Origin: Congeria kusceri
Lineage: Eukaryota > Mollusca > Bivalvia > Myida > Dreissenidae
Direction: 5' to 3'
Assembly (NCBI GenBank): GCA_027627225.1
Contig: CM051029.1
Coordinates: 30,171,748 to 30,235,747, forward strand
DNA length: 64,000 nt
Shown here: positions 53,705 through 64,000 of the stretch, piece after piece
Numbering within the stretch: position 1 is the stretch's first letter
Layout of the letters: every line of letters begins with the position of its first letter
The notes under the pieces: generated by a model
Databases searched by the model: none
The model's input: the letters and a program-made list of their open reading frames with translations, nothing else
What the model was told of the DNA's origin: nothing
Position numbers and translations under genes: made by a program

Positions 53705-54880
53705 CTTGACATAAAAATGTTTAAATAAAATATCAAAGAAAATCAACGAGGGTGTATAGGTTTTTGAAATAGATTTTGGATTATCAAAGATACATCTATA
53801 GCAATAATCGTCTAATTCGAAATTTAGTCTTGGCTTATACGACATATAAACATATTTTGAGGTATGTTCATCCGAAGCTGTATCACTGCCTTCTATTGAA
53901 GGTGCAAAAATACATACAATTGAAATACGAACATCAGAGGAATGCAGCACTTTTAGAAACAATATCAATAATGTTGAATCAGCATAGAAAGATGTTCCGG
54001 ATAAAACATCATGTCTTACTCTGAGATCAGCCATATACGTCACCCTGGCAAAAATCAGTACTAAGTATCCTATGCTAAAAAAATAGTTATTTTAATGCCT
54101 TGTTGTATGCCTTTTGGTCATGTTGGTCAACTAAAAAAAAATAGTATATTATGCTGATATTTGTTCTGTTATGCTCTGATATTTCAGAAATACTGCTTAA
54201 ATCCCCAAAATGATTTGTTTTCAAGTAGTTACTGTCTTTGTTAAATTTTGTGTATGCCGTTGTGACACGGTGTATGTCTAATTGCATCTATATCCTTTCT
54301 TTCTTTCTTTAACCTTTTTTCCTAAATAGTAATATATGTATCACCTTTTTTCTATTTGTATTCTTTTTTCCCTGTCCGTTTATCCCATAATATTCAATTG
54401 TCGTTCTTGAATTATATAAGTTTTTGAATGTTTCAATGTTTATGATTATATGTGTATACTGTTATAGTGTATTTATACAAATAAAACTTATCGACATTGC
54501 AAAAAAAATGTTTATGTTCTTATGTTCTTGAATCACGAATATTATCTTAATGTGTACACAGCTTCAGTTGAATAAGAAACCTGCATCAAATGTTCAATTC
54601 CCTGTTTAAACGTAAGTTTAGACAGATGTATTTTTCTACATTGCAGTAAACCACATAAAAAGACATACTAAGAATCATGTTTTGAAGAACGAGGAATTTA
54701 CACCATCAAAAAACGTAAACGTAAATACAGACGCAAACACGCATTTATCAACGCACACAAGCATTTAATAACTACTAGGCTGTTATCACAACGAAATGAT
54801 CACAGTACACATACAAGTAACTAAAAAAATAACCTCATAACATTGCAATTCAAATTTAACAGTAACTAGAACTCCGCGAG
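53705..54880. other. No gene recognised; possible LINE 3' tail
   Basis: 54480-54535 (AATAAAACTTATCGACATTG, then TGTTTATGTTCTTATGTTCT TG) looks like a retroelement tail with a short simple repeat. No reverse transcriptase frame seen upstream. Confidence 0.3.
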
Positions 54881-54884
54881 TCGG

Positions 54885-55700
54885 ATGTGTCGCCTTACGG
54901 GACATAACTCAAGTACTGTCATTCGTAAAAAAATATGTTTGTTTCAGGTAACATGCCCCAAAATAGGGTAGGTAGGTAGGGCCTTTTTTTTTATTATTGT
55001 TTTATTTGGTAAATGGTCAACTTGAAGATTCAAAAACTGAATTAATATTTAAAACATGTTTCTAATATAATTTAACATTATTTTGAAGTGGATGCTATCA
55101 AAACAAAGCACTTATTTAAAAAAACAAAAACAAAAAAAAACAAAAAAAAAATTATTTATTGAAAAAAAAAGTAAAATAAACAAAGAAACATATCTGACCC
55201 ACCACTGAATAAATCTTTATTGGGTCGGGAAAGTTTTTTAGGGTAGGTCGGGTAGCCGGAAACAAACATATTTTTCATGCCTAAGAGCAATTTTGCCGAA
55301 AATCGAACTTAACCTTTCATTTATGGCTACTAACATTTGCTACATGTTCGTAATGATTGTACAAGAACTTGTCAAGTTAGTCTCTGCACAAGCCTTATTT
55401 TGAAATATGTTTTTAAAAGGGCATAACTCAAGTACGATAAGAGCAATTATGCCGAAAATGGAACTTAACCTTCCTTTTTTGTCTGCTAACGCTTCCCTAA
55501 AGTTTCATAATGATTGCGCAAATTCTTAAGTTATTGTCTCACAAGCCTTATTTGGACTATTTTTTAATGAGGCATAACTCAAGCACGATAAAACCAATTA
55601 TGCCTAAATTCGAACTGAACGTTCCTTTTATGGCTACTAACACTTCCCTAAAGTTGCATAATGATTGCACAAAAACTTGTCAAGTTATTGAGGGGGACGC
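54885..55700 (+). repeat. 147-bp tandem repeat block with nested MITE
   Basis: Units open GGCATAACTCAAGTACGATA AGAGCAATTATGCCGAAAAT; ends near GGGGGACGCCGCAGCCGCC. Same style as the interiors of the GAGGGCC-family elements. Confidence 0.7.
54928..55278. mobile_element. 350-bp MITE with AAAAATATGTTTGTTTC termini
   Basis: Left AAAAAATATGTTTGTTTCAG G, right CCGGAAACAAACATATTTTT, subterminal GGGTAGGTAGGTAGGG and GGGTAGGTCGGGTAG; A-rich centre. It interrupts the first 147-bp unit of the surrounding block. Confidence 0.72.
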
Positions 55701-55811
55701 CGCAGCCGCCGACGCCACCAAAAGTAATCCCTATATGGCGACACAATAAAATAGAGCATTCATTCATCTGAATTACGATTTAATTATTCAGTGATTAAAC
55801 GTCAACCAGAG

Positions 55812-55814
<3 letters not shown>

Positions 55815-55876
<62 letters not shown>
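55815..55876. repeat. (AT)n microsatellite, about 31 repeats
   Basis: Uninterrupted TATATA run of about 62 bp. Confidence 0.97.
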
Positions 55877-55879
<3 letters not shown>

Positions 55880-56880
55880 GTAATCGTGACCATAGGGCGA
55901 AGTGTATCAAAAACCAGTACTATGGTGAAATTTTCTAACTTCTTTAAAACAACTACGTCTCAAATCAAAATGAGCTATTAACACAATTTATAATTGGACA
56001 TTTTTAGGAAAATAAAAATGTCTTTCTAATTTTGACGCGTTATTGGTGAAAATTTGATTTAAACATTTACGCCTTAATTCTATTCTACCTAATGCCAATT
56101 CACCCATATAGAAATTTTACTTCACCTCATCACGTTATTTAGGAGAAAGGGACTTAATGCGGAAAAACAAGTTGTTCCGGTTTGGTTTTTTAATTAGACT
56201 GCGATAAATTAATATGTGTTTGCGTTCAATGAGTAAATTGTAATCAGAATATGTGTGGGAAAAAAAGTGATAATATAATTTTAGAATGTGCATATTTTTG
56301 TCTCAACAATCAAATAATATTTACTTCTTTTTCACGCGTGTTGATGAAGTGTATTTATAGAATTCTAAAAATAGAGACTTTATATGTGATGTATCAATCT
56401 ATAGACTTAGGCGTCCTCGAATATTAAACGACCAAATGTTGTTGTTTTTAAATGATGTTAATTGACTTGTGTTGGCTTGTTCTCCATTACCCTTTGAATA
56501 ATTGGAAACGAACAATCCATTTGGAATATTTTGACCACGCTTGGCAATAAAAAACGTGTCCGACCTATTTATCGGGCGCGGTAGAAATTGCTAAACAAAC
56601 ATGTATGCTATATGCATTTTACTTGTTCATATATATTGAATATTTGTTATAAAAGTAAAAATAACATGAAACGAATTAAATGTGATTATTTAGTGCGAAC
56701 AATTTAATTTTGTTATACAGCATCATTAGATTTAAATTGTGTTTCATTTGGTTAACGTCCGTCCGTTGATCTGTATGTGCACACTTCACATCTTACTATA
56801 TCCAAATAAATCGCAAGATAAGTGATAGTTCCACGTTGCTACGTTCCCGAAATGCGCAAGCGTTTTATGTTTCTCTGTTT
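55877..56880. other. Intergenic, nothing recognised
   Basis: AT-rich with no frame, hairpin or repeat I can define. Confidence 0.4.
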
Positions 56881-59800
56881 CCAGCATTCGGTTGTTTTGA
56901 TTGCCTTTTTAACAGTATTACGGCGAGTTGGTAAATCACACGCACCTGTTGGCAAGTCATAACGTTTCGTTGATAGTGAAAAGCCAATTGTATTGCTCAA
57001 ACAAAATGTTTCGTCAACTCCACAGTGGGAGATTTCTCAATGTACCTGTGTTCTTGAATATAATTATTGCATTAACAATATTTGAGGATCGTTCATAATA
57101 ATGCAAAAGGATATCTCCCGTTTTGAAACGTTAATGTTTGGTTTGCCATTGTCTTTTAGTCTTGACATTGTTTGCTTGCTTTTAGTTGGGATAAAAAAAA
57201 TATTGTCCGAATACATGATATCGTCTATGGCATGAAGTACATTCATTTGTTCTATTACAAACATATCCCTACATCTTTTAAGCACCCATTTCTTGTGTAT
57301 ATATTTTATTAATCTTCATTTGAATAAAAATGGACAGTTAAAATGGGCTCAAAATAATGTTTCAGCATTTTTTGTTATTATTGTATGCCACGTCTAAATT
57401 CCAAAAATGTAATTATTTTGTACGCCAACTTTTAATATGATATTAAATATAGTGCATGTTTGTGTAAGAAAAAAAAAACATATAATCATAATAATGCGCA
57501 TTAAATTCAGAATGCAGAAGTAAAAGAGGGATCTTGTATTTGTAAAATGCTCCCGACATCCGAGAGCATTCTACATGAGTTTGCACCATAGACATTCCAT
57601 CTGGGTTCTCTCATTGTCTGTTTTAGGGTAGTATGTGTGGATTGCAGGACAAGTATCATTGCCAACTAATTCTAAGTTTAATTAAAAGTAATACACCGTA
57701 CATTCTCCGTAGTATGGAAAGCGTTACAGAGTCTTTATAGCTCACTTTATTAAGTGTGTTGTTCGATTTCTGTCATTTCCAGCACTGAGTTGCTATAATT
57801 GTTTCTGCATCACTTTTTGATACTGTATTGTTGAGTGTTCCATATTTCCAGCATTATGTCGAAAGGCAGTGCTGATCACTGTGTTCGATTGCTGCTTGTA
57901 ACAATTAAAATTAATTATTATAATGCATAATTGTAGTTTCTACAGTGTATTAAATATCCTCTAATTGTACCTATTATATATGCTATAGTGACAATTGCAT
58001 ATATCAAGGTTAACACACATTTAGTGATATACTAAGAGCGGCTCCCTTCTTACGCATATTGAGTAAAGGCGTTTTCTATACGGCTGAATATATGATATCT
58101 TCTGAAAAATAAACATAATTAATTTCTTATATAATTTAAACGTATCAAATCTATTTGTATTTCAAGCATAAAGTTACATTCGCTTATTTCTTTTGGAAGT
58201 ATGTTGAGATGCTTGCGCATGCATGTGAGGCAAATACGAATGCTATTTTGTAAGGTCAACAAATCTGTTTAATTTTATATGCTAATAATTAAGGATAACG
58301 ATTAGTTGACAGTATAATCATCCGTCTTATGTATGCTGAATTAATCAATTACTTTATTTTCCGTTGTGTCTCTCGTCGTGTTGTTTTTATTATAAGCTTT
58401 TTATTCATATTGTCGTTACGATTCGATATTATCAGCTTTTGAATACTTATGGCGAAATCCGTGTGTAGAGATATCTTGTCTACTCCACATATTTATACAT
58501 GTTTTATAGGTCATAAATACATTTATTGCATTGGCAATATATTAAAACGCAGTAGGACACCTCCAGTTTTGAAATTTTATTGTTTTGTGTGCCATGTTGC
58601 CAGCATTATATCGAAGTTATGTGCTGGAATTGCTGCATTGCATTTTGTGGGGATTGAATCACTACTATCTGAATACATACTTTCTAATAAAACATACAAT
58701 ATATACTTTTTGATCTATTAGAAACATATCACAACACCTTTAATTCAAGTATTTTCTATGTAGACTTTTATGTATTTTTATTTAAATACAAACGGACAAT
58801 TTACATTTTCCATATAAAATTTCGTCCATGGTATGTTATTATTTTAATGCGCCAGACTAAAACCTTCTTCGTCCATATGTTTTAGAACAGACTCTCAAAC
58901 AACATTAATGGAACATGAGATTGGATCAGTGTACTTAAACATCTGCAGGAAATTTGAATAATTGTTAGATTTGACATACTATTATTATGTGGGGTATAAA
59001 TGTGACACTTTCCCTGGGTTTATATATCAAAGCATTATCATTGTATTTATAACTGCAATAAATATATTTTTTCATTAATGGCTGTAGTGGTTATTAGTAA
59101 TAATCGAATAAGCATGAAAACGTGTGTGTTACTACGTAATGTTGATGCTATCAATACTATTCTGACAAAATTAGTTATTATTGATTGTTAAAATTATTGA
59201 CCTTTATCATCATTACATATTTTAGTCCAACTACAGGTTAACACAGATGTAAACATTATGCAAGTGTGTTTTTTCTCCCCAAACACATTGATTTGGCTTT
59301 ATTTCCAGCATTCGGGTGCTCTCTTTGTCTTATTTACAGTATCATGGCGAGTTGCAGAACTAGGCATGTTTTGACAACTCATACAGTTTAATCGATAGCA
59401 ATTAACCATTAAATTTCCGGACTAAGGATACCATTATGGTGTCTTTATAGCTCACCTTATTAAGTGCGTTTTTCGATTTCTGTCACTGCTATATATAGCT
59501 TCTACCTCACTTTTTGATACTGCATTGTTGGTAGTGTCACATTTCCAGCATTATGCGTACCCATATCATATTGAAGTATATTAAAACAAATGTAAATAAT
59601 TTGCATACTTATTCGGCACCCACATATTTTAAATAGTGTTTTGCTCTTACATATGGTCTGAAAGAATAGCGCACGTTTATTTTTGGAAAAACATGTGTAT
59701 ATGCATTCGGTTTGTTTTAAGTGAATGATAAGTGTCATTGTTGGAATTATCCCCACCCAATAAATAACTAACGAAGCACGGTGTGAATTTAAATTAGTGC

Positions 59801-62800
59801 ATAACTTAAGGAAAAGAAGGATCATGTTTGTTGTATATGTAATACGTTCCCGAAATGCGTATACGTCCTACATTTGTTCTCTACAAATACATTCCATTTG
59901 GCGAGTTGCCGGGCCTCACAGCGTTTGACTACAAATAAATAGCTAATACTACATTTGATCTCTCGTTTAATGATCCATATTACTGATAACAATATATTGT
60001 CTTTCTAACAATTTTTTAAAATACTTTGTTCGGTTTCAGTCATTTCGTGCATTGAGTTGCTATCATTAGCTTATGTTTAACTTACAACGAGTTTCGTCTA
60101 CACAGTTATGAGGCTCGTACATAATAATAAAATTAATTAGTATACCTTACATTTTGATACTATACTATTGTGTTGGCCACACTTCAAGCATTATTTCGAA
60201 TTTTTGTACTGATTATGTTCGCTTGCTGTCTGTCGTAATCAAAATTGCTTCTAATAATATTGTGGTGTCTACGGTGTGTTCTATGCCCTATATACTAATA
60301 TTTGCATTATCAAAGATTTAAAGAACCAGTTTAAGCCATAATTGCCTATACAATTGCCTATTTGATATGTATAATTGTATGACTTAATGCGATTTTCTTG
60401 GCTATAATGTAATTATAAGAGGGCCCCTCTGAAGAGTCAGTGTAGTTTTCATACGTAAGGCCGTTTACGTTTTGTTATCTTCAATAGCGTAAACTCTATG
60501 CATTTATTATATTAAAATCGTATTCGTATTGTATTTCAAGTATTACGTAACTAGCTTGTGCCTCTTTTCGATAGCATAGCGATATGGTATGATACGCACC
60601 TGGGAGCAAATTATATGTTAATTTGTGATATTAACAAATTAATTTAATTCCTTTTTGAGGGTAATTGCGAGTAACCGTAAGCTGACGGCATCAACTTTTT
60701 CTACTTTAATGTTGTCAATATTTTTATTCTATGGTATCTTATTATTTTACTGCGCCAGACTAAAACCTTCTTCCATATGCTGTACAACAGACTCTCAAAC
60801 AACATTAACGGAACATGAGATTGGATCAGTTGTACTAAAACAGCTGCTGGAAATCTGAATAATCGTTAGGTTTGATATACCATTATTACATGTGAATCGA
60901 AATCTGTATGGGCTAACAATGTGACACTTTCCCTGGGTGTATACATTAAAGCTGTAACAGTGTTGTTATAGCTGCAATAATTATTTTCATTAATGGCTGC
61001 AATGGTTATTAGTGATAATCGAATAAGCATGAACACTTGTGTGTTACTATGTAATGTTGATACTATCAATACTATTGTGACAAAATTAGTTATTATTGAT
61101 TGTTCAAATTAGTTACCTTTATCACCATTACATATTTTAGTCCAACTACAGGTTAACAAAGATTTAATCATTATGCAAGTGTGTTTTATCAACGCGTTTG
61201 AGAGGAGTGCAATATAAATGCCATAAATAAAGTCAGTCAAATTTGCGTGATTATCCATTTATCTCAGATGCTTCGATTCTCCAAACTGTGACAACAGGAT
61301 GGTGCCAATGCAGTAGATTTCAACACCCGAGAATCGGGGAGAGTCAAATAAAGAAAGAGTGTTAGAAATAATCGAATTACCAATCATACATGTGTTGTTA
61401 AATATATTTATGATTCTAGCAATATTACTGAATCAAAACTTTCCATTATTTACCGTTCTATATTTGTTCTCCCCAAACTCATTGATCTGGCTTTTTTTCC
61501 AGCATTCGGGTGCTCTCTTTGTGTTATTTACAGTATTATGGCGAGTTGCAGAACTAAGCATGTTTTGACAACTGATACAGTTTTATTGATTGCAATTAGC
61601 CATAAATTATCCGGGATAAGGATACCATGATCGTGTCTTTATAGCTCACCGTATTAAGTGCGTTTTTTTTCGATTTCTGTCACTGCTATTTATAGCTTCT
61701 ACCTCACGTTTTGATACTGCATTATTGGTAGTGTCACATTTCCAGCATTATGTCGAAATGTAGTGACAACTGTGTTCGTTTCTTGCTTCTACCTTTCTTT
61801 TTATGTCCCCACACACTGGGAGGCATAAGACATTTTTCTAAGCGGTCCGTCGGGTCGTACGAACGTACGTACGCACGTCCTTAAATTGTATGGATTCAAC
61901 TCCTGTTTTACTGCTGGGCGGATTTCGCTCAAACTTTCACAGCTTTAGCACTAGGTGTGTGGGTGATCGTGAGAGATGGAATTTTTGCTGAGACTACATT
62001 TGGTAGAATTATGGCCCTTTGTCATTATTTCCACTATAAAATATACAAAATATGAACTCCTCTTACAGTGCTGGGCGGATTTAACTGAAACGTTCACAGC
62101 TGGAGAACATTAATGTGTAGGTGATCGTAAAAGACGGAATTTAGGCTGCGTCCAATTTTGGCAGATTTATTGCTATTTTTCATTTTTACTACTATAGTAC
62201 TTCTTGAAATGTTTTGGACTCAACACTTTTTGAAGTGCTAGGCTGATTTTGCTTCAATTGTTAAATCTGAGGAACCATTACGTGTAGATGATCTAAAAGG
62301 AATGAATTTTGGAAGATGTGTGGCCTTTGGCCATTTTTGTACTATTGAATATAGTCATAAAGACTCAACTTCTCCTTAACAGTTTGATAAACTTTGTTCA
62401 AACTTTTACATCAAAAGGGCCTTAATGTGTGGGTTATCATACATGAAGGCATTTCGGCAGCGACTAATGTTGGCAGAATTATGGCCCTTTTCCACTGTTC
62501 CACCATAGAATATATACTTATCGATATTTTGTGGACTCAGTCTCTCTTGAAATGCTTGGCGGATGGCGTTCAAACTGTCAAAGCTGAAGGACATTAATGT
62601 CTAGGCGATCGCAAAGGAAGAAATTTCAGCTGCGACAAATTTCTGTAGAAGTATTACCCTTTGTCATTTTTCTACTATAAAATAATATATAAAAAAAATT
62701 CAGGCAATAATTAGTGTTGGCAATAATTCCTTTGTCTGTTTCCAAACATATGTGGTGGGGGCATCCGTGTCTGTGACACATCTAGTTGATACCGTACTGA

Positions 62801-64000
62801 TGAGTTTACCATATTTTAAGAAATATGTCGATTAGCGTGCTGAGTGTTCGCTTACAGCTTGTAGAAATAAAAATTAAAATTTGAAATGCATAATTTAGGG
62901 TCTACAGTGCGTTTTATGACCTACATCTGTTCTTGTTCTATACGTTATTAAGCAAGTTTGGGTCTCACTTGCCTGTTTTATATTGGCAATTGCATAGTTC
63001 AAGGCGGTTTACAAATATGAGTGATATATTTGTAACTAAAAGAGCGCATATTTGGCAGTTTTTTTTACATGCGTAATGACGTATTCTATTTGATTAAATA
63101 TATGATATTTTCTGAAGCATAAATGTATTCTTTATTAAATTATAAAGGCATTAAATCTGGCTGCATTGCAATCATTAAGTTACATGCGTTTATTTCTTTT
63201 GGAAGTATGTTGAGATGCTTGTGCATGCATGTGGGGCAAATACAAATGTTATTTTATTTATTTTCACAAATAATTGTAATTCCATATGCTAATATTTGTG
63301 GTAAACGGCTAACGGACAGAATAATATTCCGCATTATGTATGCTGATTATTCGATTATCTCTTTCTCTCTGATTTCTCTCCATCATGTTTTTAATTGTAA
63401 GCTTTTTATTCATATTATGGATTCGATTTCTATCTTTATCAGCTTATGCGTACTTATGGCGAATGTCATGTGTATGAATATCTTGGCAATTGCACAGGGT
63501 TTTAAATGTATTTCATGTCTTAAATGCAGTTATTGCATTGGCCATATATTATAACTCAATAGGATAGCGGGGATCAAATCCCTATTGTCTGAATACATAG
63601 TATCTTACCAAGCATATATTAAATGCGCTTTGATCTATCAGAAATATATCCTTACACCTTTAATTTAAGTAGTTTCTATGAATAATGTTATGTATGTTTG
63701 TTTCAATAACAAAGGACAATGTACTTTGATTTAAAGTACTATCTCTATGTATTTAATACTTACCCATATCATATTGAAGTATATCAAAACAAATGTAAAT
63801 AATTTGCTTACTTATTCGGCACCCACATATTTTAAATAGTGTTTTGCTCTTACATATGGTCTGAAAGAATAGCGCACGTTTATTTTTGGAAAAAATGTGT
63901 ATCTGCATTCGGTTTGTTTTAAGTGAATGATAAGTGTCATTGTTGGAACCACCCAAGAAACAAACTAACAGAGCACGGTGTGAATTTAAATTAGTGCATA
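56880..64000. repeat. Diverged multi-kilobase duplications
   Basis: Matching blocks recur: the AGCATTCGGGTGCTCTCTTT type at about 56885 (weaker), 59308 and 61500; GACTCTCAAACAACATTAA at 58888 and 60788; ATTTCTTTTGGAAGTATGTT GAGATGC at about 58188 and 63181; ACCCATATCATATTGAAGTA at 59556 and 63763. The last block continues off the right edge. No protein family recognised. Confidence 0.7.
61803..62785 (+). mobile_element. CCCCACACACTGGGAGGC-type element
   Basis: Starts ATGTCCCCACACACTGGGAG GCATAAGAC with a GTACGAACGTACGTACGCAC tract, and ends ATATGTGGTGGGGGCATCCG TGTCTGTGAC. Inside are diverged units of about 150-190 bp with CTGGGCGGATTT and ATTATGGCCCTTT. I recognise this as a common bivalve non-autonomous repeat. 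It interrupts the duplicated blocks. Confidence 0.7.

Noticed and set aside
63123..63554. 143-codon plus-strand frame
   Set aside because: The homologous duplicated segment near 58.1-58.6 kb is not open in the same frame, and no domain or splice context is visible.
53705..64000. Upstream exons 1-7 of EEP copy 3
   Set aside because: No GDFN-, CTH- or CLQE-type coding segment was seen on the minus strand.

Overview
The window is eukaryotic nuclear DNA: genes are split into short exons with GT/AG junctions, intergenic DNA is AT-rich, and transposons and minisatellites are dense. Exon content (an ABCC4-type transporter and a secreted DNase-I-fold hydrolase) and several repeat families I associate with bivalve genomes (GTGCAGTCTGCACAGG palindromes, the GAGGGCCATGATGGCC family, a CCCCACACACTGGGAGGC element, a tRNA-headed SINE) suggest a bivalve mollusc, perhaps a heterodont such as a dreissenid. 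The species guess is recollection, not a database result. All exon boundaries below were read from the sequence. Reading frames carry through every junction, which is the main support for the gene models.

Layout. (1) 3312-24613, minus strand: the first seven coding exons (about 300 residues) of an ABCC4/MRP4-like ABC transporter; the rest of the gene lies left of the window. Its introns are packed with transposons: GAGGGCC-family elements at 4.06-6.98, 10.08-11.49 and 14.86-16.25 kb, a pogo-type MITE, a TA-flanked element sitting inside a minisatellite, several GGGCTGGTATTC-type MITEs, a SINE, and a nested 3.5-kb composite at 20.8-24.3 kb. (2) 25376-32742, minus strand: a complete nine-exon gene for a predicted secreted endonuclease/exonuclease/phosphatase (EEP) protein of 401 residues, with signal peptide, all core catalytic motifs and an eight-cysteine insert. 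(3) 33-40.7 kb: intergenic, with a long-TIR element and a 37-bp minisatellite. (4) 40776-41857, minus: a broken last exon of an EEP paralogue (frameshift plus a 931-bp insertion). (5) 43.7-45.4 kb: a 114-bp satellite whose unit length, divisible by 3, keeps two frames open. (6) 48142-49309, plus: three exons encoding the C-terminal half of a RecQ-like helicase; no N-terminal half was found upstream. (7) 51524-53704, minus: the last two exons of a third EEP copy, separated by an intron largely filled with a 51-bp minisatellite. (8) 54.8-64 kb: no recognisable gene; repeats, a (AT)n tract, a CCCCACACAC-type element and a diverged multi-kilobase duplication.

The transporter and the EEP gene are neighbours on the same strand with only about 760 bp between the EEP stop and the transporter ATG. 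The EEP copies form a dispersed same-strand cluster (one complete, one decayed, one partial in view), consistent with local duplication. No functional link between transporter, hydrolase and helicase can be shown from sequence alone.

The most unusual observations are the minisatellite made of copies of the transporter exon-2 end with its splice donor, the MITE ending within about 10 bp of the exon-4 donor, the cysteine-rich insert in the EEP protein, the two-frame-open satellite, and a perfect 65-nt palindrome inside nested transposons.
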